In this document: in pieces, positions 47,526 to 58,900 of the stretch
Layout of the letters: every line of letters begins with the position of its first letter
How positions within the stretch are numbered: the stretch's first letter is position 1
Assembly: GCA_010279815.1 (NCBI GenBank)
Contig: QEOQ01000707.1
Coordinates: 70,567 to 134,566, forward strand
From: Brachionus plicatilis
Taxonomy: Eukaryota; Rotifera; Eurotatoria; Ploima; Brachionidae
Length of the DNA stretch: 64,000 bases
Direction: 5' to 3'
Notes under the pieces: generated by a model
The model's database searches: none
What the model was told of the DNA's origin: nothing
The model's input: the letters and a program-made list of their open reading frames with translations, nothing else
Made by a program: the position numbers and the translations under genes

Positions 47526-47568
47526 ACATTTTTCTTATTTTTTAGGCCCTAAAAAATAAGAAAAATGT
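47526..47568. repeat. Perfect 43-bp palindrome
   Basis: Arms of 21 bp, ACATTTTTCTTATTTTTTAGG and its exact complement, around a single central C (47547). It could extrude as a cruciform or act as a bidirectional stem-loop terminator-like signal; no gene end lies beside it. Confidence 0.85.
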
Positions 47569-47811
47569 AACAAAAATAACAAGTTTCAAAGTCAAATTGT
47601 CCAAAACTTTATACATTGTTAAAAACTAACGACTTTCTAAACTCATGAGATTATTGCGCTGTCAAACTATAGATATTTAGTTTGGCTAAAGTCGCTATTG
47701 TAATTTTTTCGAATCCTTCATATTAAAAATATCGACGCAAAAGTAACAGTGCAAACGGACGAAAAGTGTATGTAATTAATATACGCTTATTTACGAACAA
47801 TCAGTTTAATA

Positions 47812-48560
47812 TGTAAACAAAAATTTTTAATTAAATTTGTTTGAATTATATTTAATTTTTTTTTCAAACATTTATTTTATTTTAGCTTGCTTTTAAAAGA
47901 AACTTAAAATATTAGAAATCTTCAATGAGTTAAGGCTAAAATTTAAAGACATATAAGTTTAAAGACATTTTTTTTTTTAGTGGTTTAGTGGTGTTTTTTG
48001 AAATAAATAATAATAAGGAATTCTAAAAAACTGTAAAATTTTTGATCCAATTTCAAATCCCAAATATGATCAAAATATTTTAAATGCGTAATTTTATCAT
48101 TTGCTAAATTACAAGCGGCTATCCTCTTTTTTCAAATTCAAAAATATTTTTTTTGAAGCTTAAAAAATGCTGAAATCCGCAGTACAATTAATAACGCGGT
48201 TAAAAAGTTTGAAATTTTGGAAATTTGATCATTAATTTTACTTTGCTAAAAAAAGGTATTTTTATGATGAAGATCAATCAGAGTGTTGAATCCAAACAAC
48301 ATAAAAAATTGATGACTAAACTAAATTATTATTATTATTATTAATTAGATCAAAAATTTTACATTTTTTTAGAATTCCTTATTATTATTTATTTCAAAAA
48401 ACACCACTAAACCACTAAAAAAAAAAATGTTTTTAAACTTATATGTCTTTAAATTTTAGCCTTAACTCATTGAAGATTTCTAATATTTTAAGTTTATTTT
48501 AAAAGCAAGCTAAAATAAAATAAATGTTTTAATTAAAAATTTTTGTTTACATAATTACAG
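47812..48560. mobile_element. About 750-bp foldback element
   Basis: Two inverted arms of about 210-230 bp (about 47812-48045 and 48345-48560) share stretches such as TAAAGACATATAAGTTTAAA, AGTGGTTTAGTGGTGTTTT and AAGGAATTCTAAAAAA. The left arm has an extra A/T-rich insert of about 30 bp. The 300-bp loop has no frame and includes an (ATT)n run. Terminal sequence reads TATGTAAACAAAAATTTTTA. No target duplication is clear. Confidence 0.75.
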
Positions 48561-49077
48561 AAATAAAATTCTTTTTCATTAATTTAAATTGAATATTGAA
48601 ATTTTTTTAGCTTTGATGATGCAACAATATAGAACAAAATATATTTCACTAGATTAAAAAGATTTTTCTAGGACTTATTTTCCATTCTAATTAGAATTTT
48701 TTAATTACAATATGAAAATTCTTTTACCTAAATGTTCAAAATTCTGGCATCACTGCTTAAATAATTTTGAATAAGCTGGTCATAATTATAAAAAATTTCA
48801 ACTTAAGAATTGCAATTAATTTAATTTCAATTCTAAAATAGAATAAATTTGATTAAAAATAATCAATTTATTTGAAAATATTTCTTTAAGTTTTTTCGCT
48901 TGTTTTACATTTTTAAAATTTACACTAAATACAGTTGCACAAAATCCATAATTCCAAGAATTTAATTTTTTTATTTGAATTTATGTGTGAAAAAAACTTA
49001 ACTAAATACAAATTATTTTTCTTAATAAAAAAATATTTTCAATTGAAAATTAAAATTTTTAAAATGTCAACCGAGAT
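48561..49077. other. AT-rich stretch without recognisable features
   Basis: Nothing supported before the truncated gypsy element. Confidence 0.4.
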
Positions 49078-49530
49078 ACATGCTGAAATTAGCAGAAACG
49101 GACTATGAGCTAAAGTTTCACATAAAATCAGATTTAAAGCCTTATGTTCAGAAAAGAAGGAAAATCCCTTTCCATCTAAGAGAAAAGGTGGACAAAACCA
49201 TTGACGAGATGTTGGAGCAAGATTTGATAGAGCCAGTTTGGAGAGGTAACTCCTTTCGTGCCATGCTTTGTACCAGTAGCATAAGCCTTGCAACCCTAAT
49301 GAGCTGCGAATCACTTTAGATTCAAGAGTAATCAATCAAGCGATTGAACGAGAGAGGCATAATATGCCGACCGTCGAAGATGATACCACCAAATAGGAAT
49401 TCACCCAGACAGTAGATTCATTACAGTTTTCAGGACTCCACGTGGGCTTATGAGATAAAAAAGATTAGTAATGGGCATTTGTTGTGCATCGGAAATGTTT
49501 CAAAGGGGAATCGAACAAGCATTAAATGTT
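49078..49530 (+). pseudogene. Ty3/gypsy reverse transcriptase, N-terminal part
   Basis: Plus-strand frames read DLKPYVQKRRKIPFHLREKV and IDEMLEQDLIEPVW, then, after a shift, LRITLDSRVINQAIERERHN and MPTVEDDTTK. A further shift gives SRFITVFRTPRGLMR, a stop, then KRLVMGICCASEMFQRGIEQ. These are successive RT fingers/palm segments of gypsy-type Pol. The YxDD motif is missing because the sequence is cut at about 49530. 5'-truncated, frameshifted and inactive. Confidence 0.8.
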
Positions 49531-49627
49531 TATTTACTTTTGGTCAAAAAAATCGCCAAAGCTTCTTTTTCGACTTGAGAGTACCTTTTCTCCACTTCGG
49601 AAAATTTTTTTGACCAAAAGTAAATAA
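49530..49627. repeat. 24-bp inverted repeat at an inversion breakpoint
   Basis: TATTTACTTTTGGTCAAAAA at 49530-49553 pairs exactly with 49604-49627. The left arm sits exactly where plus-strand RT coding stops and minus-strand RNase H coding starts. Confidence 0.85.
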
Positions 49628-49866
49628 TTTTTCTTTTCTCTTGGTTATGTGGATCTGTCTGATACAGAACCGCTGCCGCTCCATTTGGACTAGCATCAAC
49701 CTCCAATATTGTGTCCCATTAGTTATTAAAATAACCTAATGCCGTCGTTAATACCGATCCTTTCAATTTATTGAAGTTTTGAATCTCACTTTCCGACCAT
49801 ATCAACTTTTTAGGGTGATCCTTGTGGGTTTTTGACCAGAGTTTGTCCGCCAAAAGTGCAAGATTT
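49536..49866 (-). pseudogene. Ty3/gypsy RNase H domain, inverted
   Basis: The minus strand encodes the RT connection and RNase H start: THKDHPKKLIWSESEIQNF, KLKGSVLTTALGYF, a stop, then LEVDASPNGAAAVLYQTDPH. It ends IIYFWSKKFSEVEKRYSQVE and KEALAIF. VDASPxGxxAVL carries the catalytic Asp. The segment belongs to the same element as the flanking plus-strand pieces but is flipped. Confidence 0.85.
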
Positions 49867-49883
49867 GGAATTGATCTTGAGCA

Positions 49884-50336
49884 AAATGTAGAAGGACCAA
49901 GAAAAATTATGTTGACAAGAAAAGAAGAGTTACTAAAAATTCTCTTAATGAGGGTGATTATGTTTCACTTGACGTTACCCATGGCAAGAAAATTGTAAAC
50001 AAATTAATACCAAGGTTTAGCTCAGATCTCTGGAGAGTAAAGAGGTCCAAAGGCTCGATGATAACTGCTGAAAAGGCAGACGGTACATCGATTACTAGAG
50101 ACTGCTCGGTGTTTAAAAAGACTCTTTATGAACCAAAGATGTCAGAAGAATTTGAGTATGACCCAGAAATAAGTAGATCTGGCCCGAGTAACAGTCAAAA
50201 CCAAAGAGAACAACAACCTGAGCGTGAGGTAAACAATGTAAGGAGATCAGCTCGAGAGAGAAGACAAGTCGATTTCTACGTTGCGGAACCAGCAAGTGGT
50301 CGTTTGAATAGCGGAACCGTTGGATACAAAAGATAG
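49884..50336 (+). pseudogene. Ty3/gypsy integrase C-terminal domain and tail
   Basis: An open plus-strand frame of about 150 codons. VTKNSLNEGDYVSLDVTHGK and LWRVKRSKGSMITAEKADG, followed by ITRDCSVFKK, match the SH3/GPY-like C-terminal domain of gypsy integrases. An acidic then basic tail follows (EFEYDPEISRSGP, NNVRRSARERRQVDFYV) and ends at TAG. The catalytic core is missing because of the upstream rearrangement. The frame itself is intact. Confidence 0.7.
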
Positions 50337-50452
50337 TTTTTTTTTATTTTTTTTTGTACAAATCAATTTCTTTTTCAATTAAATTTTATCAAATTTTTAT
50401 TTTGGTGTCAATAAATTTTTCTTTTTTTTTAAAAAAAAAAGATTGGGGAAGA
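50337..50452 (+). other. 3' untranslated region and polypurine tract of the gypsy relic
   Basis: T-rich and A-rich runs followed by a polypurine stretch (AAAAGATTGGGGAAGA, ending 50452) directly before the LTR. Confidence 0.6.
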
Positions 50453-50729
50453 TGTAGCATCTATAATTTTTTTAATGTAAATGAAGATCTATTTTATAAC
50501 TGTGTGAGTATAATCTTTGTTTTTAAAGAAAATCAATTGTAAATTTTAAACTTAAATCTTAACAGCATGTGAGTGTGATAAAGAGGGTGGATATCTAAAA
50601 TTATTTAATATTGTGATTTTTTTTTATTTTGGAGTTTTTCTTGGGATTCGAAAAATAAACTATTTTAAACAAAGTCTTAAGCTTCTTGTTAGTTAGGCTT
50701 AAATATTAAGTATCGCACTGAACATTACA
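50453..50729 (+). repeat. 3' LTR of the second gypsy relic
   Basis: Begins TGTAGCATC after the polypurine tract and ends GAACATTACA, about 277 bp, TG..CA termini with short inverted TGTA/TACA. Contains an AATAAA signal near 50655. No 5' LTR in the window. Confidence 0.6.
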
Positions 50730-51122
50730 TTTAACTATGTCTGCCTCGTAAAAATCTTAAAACTTTGAATGTTTTAACTTTTTTATTTTACCTAAATTTA
50801 GTTTCCAGATTTTACACCAAAATCCAAAATTTTACCCATTTTTTTACTCATTTAGTTTTCTCGAAATTATATCTTTAAAATAATTTCTATAAGATTGATA
50901 TTTCAATAAAACTACTATTATTATGTTGAAGTGACAATTTAATAGTTTTGGACTGACAAAATAAACACTATTTTCAAATTTTATTACTGACTAAATCAAA
51001 AAATATTTATTCAAATGAAAAAAATATTTATTGAGGTGACAAAAAAATATATTCGTATAACAGATAAAAATCAAAAAAATAAAAATGACTCCTTTCTTCT
51101 TTTGTCTTTTAACAGCTGATTT

Positions 51123-51735
51123 GGGAATAGTACATATGTTCGCAAAAATTATGTTCGCAGACAAAAATATGTTCGCAAAGACGAATATATGTTCGCAGAG
51201 AACAATATATGTTCGCAAAGACGAATATATGTTCGCAAAAATTATGTTCGCATACAAAAATATGTTCGCACATACATGCGCAGCAAAAGTTACAAGAATT
51301 TGAATTCAGTAAACTTCGTACCGGTAAATTTTATAGTAAAGCGACAGATAAGGAAATTCGAATTTATCATACGTGCACATCAAATTACAATGATGATATT
51401 AAGGGTTTCCTAAGTGGTATGGCTCAAAATTTATGTGAATAAGGCTCTAAATAAATAATTATAGTCTTCCTTAAGTTTTTTTTCAAATTTTTTATATAAT
51501 TCAATTTTTGTAATTTTTGATGTTTTTTTTATTCAATAAAATTGATCAAAAAAGTATTTTGCTAATTTTTTAATGTTAAAATATCTTATTTGAAATTTTT
51601 TTGCGAACATATTCCTGCGAACATATTCCTGCGAACATAGTTCGACCTTTGAGAACATAATTCGACTCTTGCGAACATAATGTTGCGAACATGTTGTCTG
51701 CGAACATAATTGTTGCGAACATACGTACTACTTCC
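51123..51735. mobile_element. 613-bp element with TATGTTCGCA clusters and 8-bp duplication (Merlin-like?)
   Basis: The ends are inverted repeats of about 40 bp: GGGAATAGTACATATGTTCG on the left, reverse complement of GGAAGTAGTACGTATGTTCG on the right. The octamer GCTGATTT flanks both (51115-51122, 51736-51743). About eight copies of TATGTTCGCA follow inside the left end, and a similar inverted cluster of TGCGAACATA (51602-51725) precedes the right end. GG termini with an 8-bp duplication suit Merlin, but P, hAT or other groups are not excluded. The open frames made of the repeated motif are not genes. Confidence 0.8.
51285..51440 (+). pseudogene. Unidentified coding relic inside the 613-bp element
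   Basis: Between the two motif clusters one frame reads QKLQEFEFSKLRTGKFYSKA and then DKEIRIYHTCTSNYNDDIKG followed by FLSGMAQNLCE and a stop. It is balanced in composition and protein-like. It could be the remnant of a transposase or a captured host exon. No family recognised. Confidence 0.35.
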
Positions 51736-52158
51736 GCTGATTTCCTTGATTAGTTTTCTTGAAATTACATCTTTAAAATAATTTCTATAAGATTGATATT
51801 TCAATAAAACTATTATTATAAAATATCTAGAGATATAAATTATCTTTCATAATGAATTAATAAAATTTATTTTTCATTAAAATTAAAATTAAATTTATTT
51901 AATTCATTTCCTTGGCCTTCCTCTTTTTTAGGTAAATTTACATAATTTTCCTGATCAACTATTGTTGCTTCGTCAGTGATTAATCTTTCGACTGGTGATT
52001 CGTCTGCGGCTTTAAGACACGTTTGTTCGACAGTTGGTAGCTCGTGTTCGAATTCATTTGCAGAACTTTATTGAAGTTCGTTTTAGTAGAACAAAGCTGC
52101 CAATTGCTGCTTAGGCTTTTCTCTTTTACGCTTTTGACCGATGGTATATTGGTATATT

Positions 52159-52290
52159 GGTGATACAGAGGATGTATCAGTTGCTACAATTTACAGAACA
52201 TGTTTTGGTCCTTTAGAACCTAAGCTTTGGCATTTTTTATATTTTTTTTTTGTTTTTTGTACCAAAATTCACAATGTCCTGATCAGTGAC
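52159..52290 (+). repeat. Dispersed repeat, copy near 52.2 kb
   Basis: GATACAGAGGATGTATCAGT, then ACATGTTTTGGTC and TAAGCTTTGGCATTTT, matches 62327-62435 (and its inverted partner at 62146-62254) at about 80-85%. It lies at the edge of the MULE-like relic. Confidence 0.7.
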
Positions 52291-52440
52291 GTTGTCTAAT
52301 TGTTGACTCGAGTTTGATGATTAGATTCCAAGATTCTAAAGCATTGTTTGTGGATGAAAAACCCACTTTAAATAAATTTGCCAACATGTTTTTAGTTTAA
52401 TTTGTCATCCAGAAAATATTTTATCTGTTAGTAAATTATA

Positions 52441-53824
52441 TTTTTTTTCATAGATATAAAATAAAGCTAACTTTTCCTATTTTATTAATAAATATTTATT
52501 TTTTTATCAATTTGAAAATAAACATTTTTTTCGTACTTAATTTTACTTTTTTGAAATATTTTCAATTTTTTTATAAATCAGTTTGAAATTATTCAATTAT
52601 TAAAAAATTATCTTTTTTTTAACTTTCAAAATGAATTATAAATTATTTTCGATTTTTATTAAACACACAAATGTCATTATTAAAATTTATTTATAACATA
52701 AAACCAATCAATAAATAATTAGAGGATGACCACAAGCAGAGCAAATCTTATAATCAAAATATTAAATGGTTGCTTAATATTTTGACAAGAAAAATACTCT
52801 TTCCCAAATGAATTAGAAAAAATAATTTCAAAATAATTACCGGTTATATTTTTGGCTTATGTGAGCTTTTGATTAGTATGATGGCTTTAAACGATACGAG
52901 AGAGAAAAACTCCTATTTACCGGTCTTTGAAATGGAATTTAAATTAAACCCAAATTATTCTGGCATTTCGCTAGAAAATAAACAAAATCATCATTGCTCG
53001 CCAATCATGGTCTTTCGATTATAATTTCAAAATTTTTTCTCCTCTCTATTCAAACTAAATTAACTACTTTATAATTCTAATCTAAATTCAATTTTAGTTT
53101 AATTAATTTCAAATTTGGCTAAATTTAGATTGCTATGCGCTCTCGGCACATTCAAACCATCCTAAATCAGCCTAACTTTAAAAAAAAATTGTTAAAATTT
53201 TCAAATTCAAATAATCTAAATAAATTAGCTTTTTTTTCTATTAAATTCTAAGACTATATCAGCAATTGTTCGCTATAGACAAAATTTAATCTAAAATAAA
53301 TCGATGAATTAAATTTATTTGTGTTTAATTGTTCTTGCTGTGAAAAATTACCGAGACTGTTTATTGAGCCAAAATTTGATTAAAAGTAAAATTATTACAA
53401 CTAGTTTTAGACGGTCTAATCAAAAATTGGGCCGAATATTAATTAATTTTTATCAAAAGTCCCATGTTCGCACTCAATTTGTAGCAAATGTCTCTAAGGG
53501 TAGAGAATATTTGAGACTAAAAGACAATTCTAAAGCATTTAGAATTTAGGCTATTTTGACTCGTTCTATGAAAAAGTAGAAAAAAAGAAAATTAAATTTA
53601 CCGAAAATTTACATTGTTTATCAAACAAATTTTTATAAAAAAACATGGCTTAATTAAGAATAACTTTGGATGCTTGAAATTAAAAAATATTTCTTTAAAA
53701 TTTAATAAATTTTTTTTTGGTATTGTCAAAATTTTTAAAAATTTTTATTGAAAAAGAAATTAATAAAAGCACCAACATTTTATCAATTTCAATAAAATTT
53801 TTTATTTTTTTTCCAAATTTTATT
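52441..53824. other. AT-rich stretch, no gene recognised
   Basis: Somewhat GC-richer patches at 52860-53030 and 53130-53160 have no frame. A 76-codon frame at 53319-53549 is basic and lacks any recognisable motif; I do not call it a gene. Confidence 0.4.
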
Positions 53825-54160
53825 AAGGTCCAAAAGTAGTTTTAGAATAAGTTAAATATCGAAATTGTTTTAAAATAACATGGAAACATTTAAAATGATG
53901 CTTTAAAAATTAAAAAAAATTTTAAGAAATTAAATTTTAGATTTTATTTGAAAGATTGTATTTTTTGTAATTTTCAGTAAGGCCCAAAAGTAGTTTTAGA
54001 ATAAGTTAAATATCGAAATTGTTTTAAAATAACATGGAAACATTTAAAATATTGCTTTAAAAATTAAAAAAAATTAAAAGAAATTAAATTTTAGATTTTA
54101 TTTGAAAGATTGTATTTTTTGTAATTTTCAGTAAGGTCCAAAAGTAGTTTCATATGCGAC
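53825..54160. repeat. 154-bp tandem repeat, two units plus a partial third
   Basis: AAGGTCCAAAAGTAGTTTTA starts at 53825, recurs as AAGGCCCAAAAGTAG at 53979, and again at 54133, giving an exact 154-bp period. The two full units are over 95% identical. The third is cut off after about 20 bp. Confidence 0.9.
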
Positions 54161-55916
54161 ATTCAGATAGTCTCGAATAGATTATCTTGTCCGCACGAAT
54201 TGAATTCAGAATCGATAAAAAAAGATTAGTAAATATCACATATTGAACAGAACTAATCTAAATCATGCCTCGGAATGCGGGTCATTCGATTCCATTGTTT
54301 TGTTTCTAATTAAATTAAGTCTACATACTAAAGCTTCTATCTATAGCTCATTAGTTCTCTCATTTTGGTAATATTACAGACATATGCACAAGTGTTACGT
54401 TTAGTTAAGGATTTAAAAGTATGAAAGAGCTCAACTTGTGTTTTATTTTGATCTAAATTCAACCGAGTCTGATGCGATTAGCCTGACAATTCGTGATTTC
54501 AAGTGAAATTTTGTTGAATTTCGATCTCTAAAATAATTCAATAAGTTTTAATCAGAATTATTGTTGTTCTGCTTAGTCTTAACGAGATTTCGTTTTGAAA
54601 ATTGTTGTGTTCAATCAAACAAAAAACGTCTAGAACAAGTTACGGATATGGTAAATTGGTTGCAAAAGAATGCATGGGAGTCAAGTATGAAATTTTTGTT
54701 TATCTATCATCGTATTTTTGAAAATCATAGAGATAATTTGTTTTTTTGTGATTAAATAAAATATATTTTTAGACAGATTTTGGTGAGCAAAAACATTTTT
54801 TTGATATTTTCTAAAATATTTATTAGTGTACCTAGTTTGAGTGGGGCTATTTTAAATTTTTTCAAATTGAAGAAATAAAAATTTTAAAAATAGCCGCAAG
54901 GATATCAGGCTGAGGGCTGGTTATAAAGTCATAGTTTTAAATAACAAAAAGCATAGCTCTGAGTATTGCAAAAAGTTATTTTTGCCTATTAATAATGGTC
55001 GACTGCCATGATATTTATTTAAATGATAAACTCAAGTTTTACGGTCAGGCTCCTAGTCTTAGTCAAAATAATTTTCCATTTTTTTTTCTTCTAAGAATAT
55101 TTTTTAAAATGTTGAATACTAAAAAAAAATTTTTTATAGAGCTTGTTAAATTTAAGAATAATCACAAGAATAAAAGATTTGAAAAAAAATTTAGTTGTGA
55201 AATAAAATCTCAAGTCATTATGGACTTAAAACAGCAAAGTAATTGTGGTTCTTTATTTCAATTTAAATCGATCATTATTTTATGAGAAAAAATTCTACAA
55301 AAAGTATCAAAGTATAGTTTAAAAATTGATCGGTGAAAAACGTGATTTTTCAAAATTTTTGGCACTAGATTTATTTTTCATTCTGTTTTTTTTTAGTATA
55401 AAAAATCAATTTTATTTCATTTAGATTTTGAGTAAACATGTTTTTGTAAATAAAAGAAAAGTTTACATTATTTATTTTATTTTTTTTTAATTTTTATTTT
55501 ATTTGCTTTTAATGAAATATGATAAAAACAAGTACACTGAATATTTAATTAATATACACGGTTAATAACCTTTTTTTTAAATCCGACAAAATTTTTAAGG
55601 TTTTTAAGTTTTCTTTATCACCAAATTTGCTATACATTTGTTTAAGGTCAAGAGGCTATCTCTTGACTCAAGTTTTGTTAATTCTATTCATCAATAATAT
55701 TCATTTAAAAGTATTTTTTCAAACTTAGAATATAAAAAATTAGGTGTTTTATCTAATTTATTCAACTCAAATTATTTATTTTCAAATTCAAAAATTTCTC
55801 AAATTGATCCTTATTTTTAATCACTTCAAAACCACACATATAAAAAATCTAAAGATAAAATTTAGTAATTTTTTTTTTGTGATTAAATAATTTTTGTGAC
55901 TAAACAATTTTTGCGA
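54161..55916. other. Unresolved intergenic sequence
   Basis: A less AT-rich stretch at about 54150-54680 has weak frames (54561-54755) without motifs. A 96-codon frame at 54995-55285 is rich in F, K, N and I and looks random. No element recognised. Confidence 0.4.
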
Positions 55917-55967
55917 TTCAATATTCGACAAAATATGTAATCATTACATAATTTATCGAATATTGAA
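55917..55967. repeat. 51-bp near-perfect palindrome
   Basis: Arms of 25 bp (TTCAATATTCGACAAAATAT.. and complement) with two mismatches and a single central base. Isolated; no gene beside it. Confidence 0.8.
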
Positions 55968-58900
55968 TTTTCAAAAAGATCAAAATTCCGGTTTATTAAA
56001 AGATTTTAAAAAAATTGTTGAAAATTGAAAATATATATTTTAAATAAGATTAAACTAAAATTTAGAAAAAAATTCAAATATTCTATTCAATTTTTTATTC
56101 CCTTACTAACACCAGGAATTTTTAGATGTTATTTCTCATTAGCTTTATGAAAATAATCTAAAATCATTGTTCAAAATTGAGGCTAAAAACATATTTTTTT
56201 TGTAAAAAATACTAGATTCAAAAATTTTCCAAAAAAAAAAGATTTTTAATAATATTTTCCAAGCTAAGTAGAAGTAAATATTTTTTAATAAAAAAATTAA
56301 ATTTTTTTATCTTAAAACGTAATGACTAATGGATAAATAATTAAGGCGCAATATTTTTTGACAATTTATCGGCAAAACATCATATCGCGCGAGCTGAATA
56401 ATAATTTAAAGTGTTCTTGGATAGGCAAATCATTCAATGAATCTAATTAAAATATGAACTAGGCACATAATCTTGATAAAGCCTGAAAATATGCTCACGA
56501 AAGACATATTTCTAATCAAAATCAAGTTACATTGAATTGTAATCAATATTTGATTTTCAATGTGTTCTCCAGTCTAAATGAGTGAGATAAAAAAAACTGG
56601 TCTATTGAAAATTAAGTAATTTGTTCGGATAAATCCTTTCGAGCTAGTAAGCACTCAATATTGAAAAAATTCGGCTTTCAAAATCGTTCTTATCAATTAA
56701 AATTATTACAAAAAATTAAACCGGTAATATAATAATAACTCAAAGGATATGTTGTTTAGATTTATTTCAAATTTGTTTCGCATCAAGCCAATAATTAAAT
56801 AAATGCTTTTTTTTTAGATTAATTTCTAGATTATTTTATTAGAGGGTTACGTAAATTTTATTAAAATACTCGAGTAGCAAAAAAAATTTAATTGTCAAAA
56901 AATCGATTTATAAATCATTTTCATATTTGCCTAGAGACCATCGGGTATCAGTTAAATAATTTTTTTTTAATTCTGACTCAATAAATTGACCAAAATTTAC
57001 TATTTTTTCGGATCAAGCTTGGACCAAAAATTAAGTCATTAATGAACTATATCAAGTTAAATGGACTAAAATAAAAAATTTTGTAATTTTTCTTAAAGCT
57101 TGTTCATTTTTCAATTTGATTATTCAAACATATATTATTTTAAAAAAATAAATGATAGATTTTGTAGCAAAGTTTTTTTTATAATTTAAAGTATTTTTAA
57201 TACTTGTTGCAACAAAATTTTATTTTTAAAAGGTACATAAGTTGTTGCCATCATCAATGAATCAATTTGAGGGCCAAAATTGCACGATCTCTTTGTTTGA
57301 AATATCAGCTTGTCATTTAGTTTATTTTGAAGATAAAAATTTTTTTTTGTTGGAACAGATACTTTCTTACAATTTTATCTGTTTATTAACAATATTTTTG
57401 TTTAATTCTACGTGTCCTCTTTTTCAGTCAAATTTCAATTCGATTTTTCAGTTTTAAAATAAAAAGAATTAAATGAATTTTGAGGAAAAATAATTATTTT
57501 TAAAAATAGTCATTTAACTTGCTATTTGTAGCAATAAATTAAAATTGATCAATTTTTTAAAATATTTCGTTTTTTTTTTTAATTTTTAAAAAAGGCAATG
57601 ATTAGTTAAAAAAAATTTACTTGTAAAATTTGTAAAAAAATGCCAAATTTTTAAAATCTATTTGAAAATTTCTATTTTAAATAAGTTAATCAAATTTCAT
57701 GTTTTGCTGGACAATTGGAGGTAGAAGCTAACAATTCAATTACTTAAGTCAAAAAATTTTTTTAATTATTTAAATTTTTTATAAAAAAATTATATTAAAA
57801 ATTAAAATCATCTCTTCCATCTATCAGTTAGAAATTTTATTCATCTTTTCCATCATTTTTGGTCTTACAGCTAAAAAGACTACCCATATCTAATAGTTTA
57901 TCATCAGAATGTCTTTTTAGGATAAGAGTCATTGGAAAAAAGGAAAAGATGATGATCAGAATGGGAAAGATCAAAACTATTTGCTGAATGAAGATCAAAT
58001 TTTTATATCTTGTTCCAGTGAAGCATGAGTTCTAATTGATCACTTTATCGGTCTGCCCAACTTTCCAACTATTTGGTTAGTTGAGATGGGTTTACAGAAA
58101 TGAAGTAGTACGATAAAAATTTCAAAATTTATATTTTATAAAAAATCTTTTTTTTGAATTTTTCTCATTTCTTTTTTTACTTTATTTTAAAAAATTATTC
58201 ACATGAGTGTAAAATGATTTTAAAAATTTTCTACAAATTGATAAATCATTTACGGCGATAAAATTTTAGAATCAGAAAAAATTTTTTTGTCTAATACTAT
58301 TATTTAATAAAATATTTCAGAATCAATATTTAATTCCAAAACAACATTCTTAAAAACACAATTAAAATTTAACTATCTTTCACAATTATTAAAAAATACG
58401 TTTTGAAAAAGGTAACACATTTAATTTTTGTATTGCGTTAGATTATTTTCTAAACATATTTAATGCCTAAGGCTATTAGGCTTGATTTTAAAAATTATTG
58501 TAGCGCACTTTCGAAAGGGGTCCCTATGAAACTTTTCAGTTTACGAAAAACTAGACTACTCTAGATTTTTATTTAATTTCGATTGACCAAATCGGTTTCG
58601 TCTAATTGAAAAAACCCTCTTAAACAAAAATCTAATTACTTTATTAAAAACTAATTTTTTTTTTCATAATTAATATTCATTAAATTGGAAAAAAAATAAA
58701 AATGATAAAGTTAGATTTTTTTAGTATTCGTTTCTTCAAAGTTAAGCCAATATCTTCACACATAATTTCCTTAAAAATATCACTCACTTTTTTTTCATAT
58801 ATATTATGGGCCTAAATTAATGAAATTGATATTTTGTTAAAGTATTAAATGAACTTATGTCAAAATAAATAGCCTTGAGTGAAGAATTACTTTTAGCATG

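Larger units (their letters stand above)
50863..51816. repeat. Direct repeat of about 65 bp flanking 0.82 kb
   Basis: The stretch TTAAAATAATTTCTATAAGA with flanking sequence at about 50863-50925 recurs at about 51749-51816 at over 90% identity. Between the copies lie part of a MULE-like end and the whole 613-bp element at 51123-51735. Confidence 0.8.
50940..52440. mobile_element. Second MULE-like relic
   Basis: The left part has GGACTGACAAAATAAAC and GAGGTGACAAAAAAAT motifs like the subterminal cluster at 4973-5070. The right part has AATTTGTCATCCAGAAAAT near 52398. On the minus strand near 52075-52145 the reading IGQKRKREKPKQQLAALFY parallels the basic tail of the SWIM fragment at 5.2 kb. 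It is interrupted by the element at 51123-51735. Exact ends are not resolved. Confidence 0.5.

Noticed and set aside
49039..49335. 98-codon minus-strand frame
   Set aside because: Antisense shadow of the gypsy reverse transcriptase relic.
51085..51804. Several repetitive open frames (MFAKTNICSQ-like)
   Set aside because: They simply translate the TATGTTCGCA repeat in different frames.
54995..55285. 96-codon open frame
   Set aside because: Rich in F, K, N and I with A- and T-runs; no recognisable motif or supporting context.
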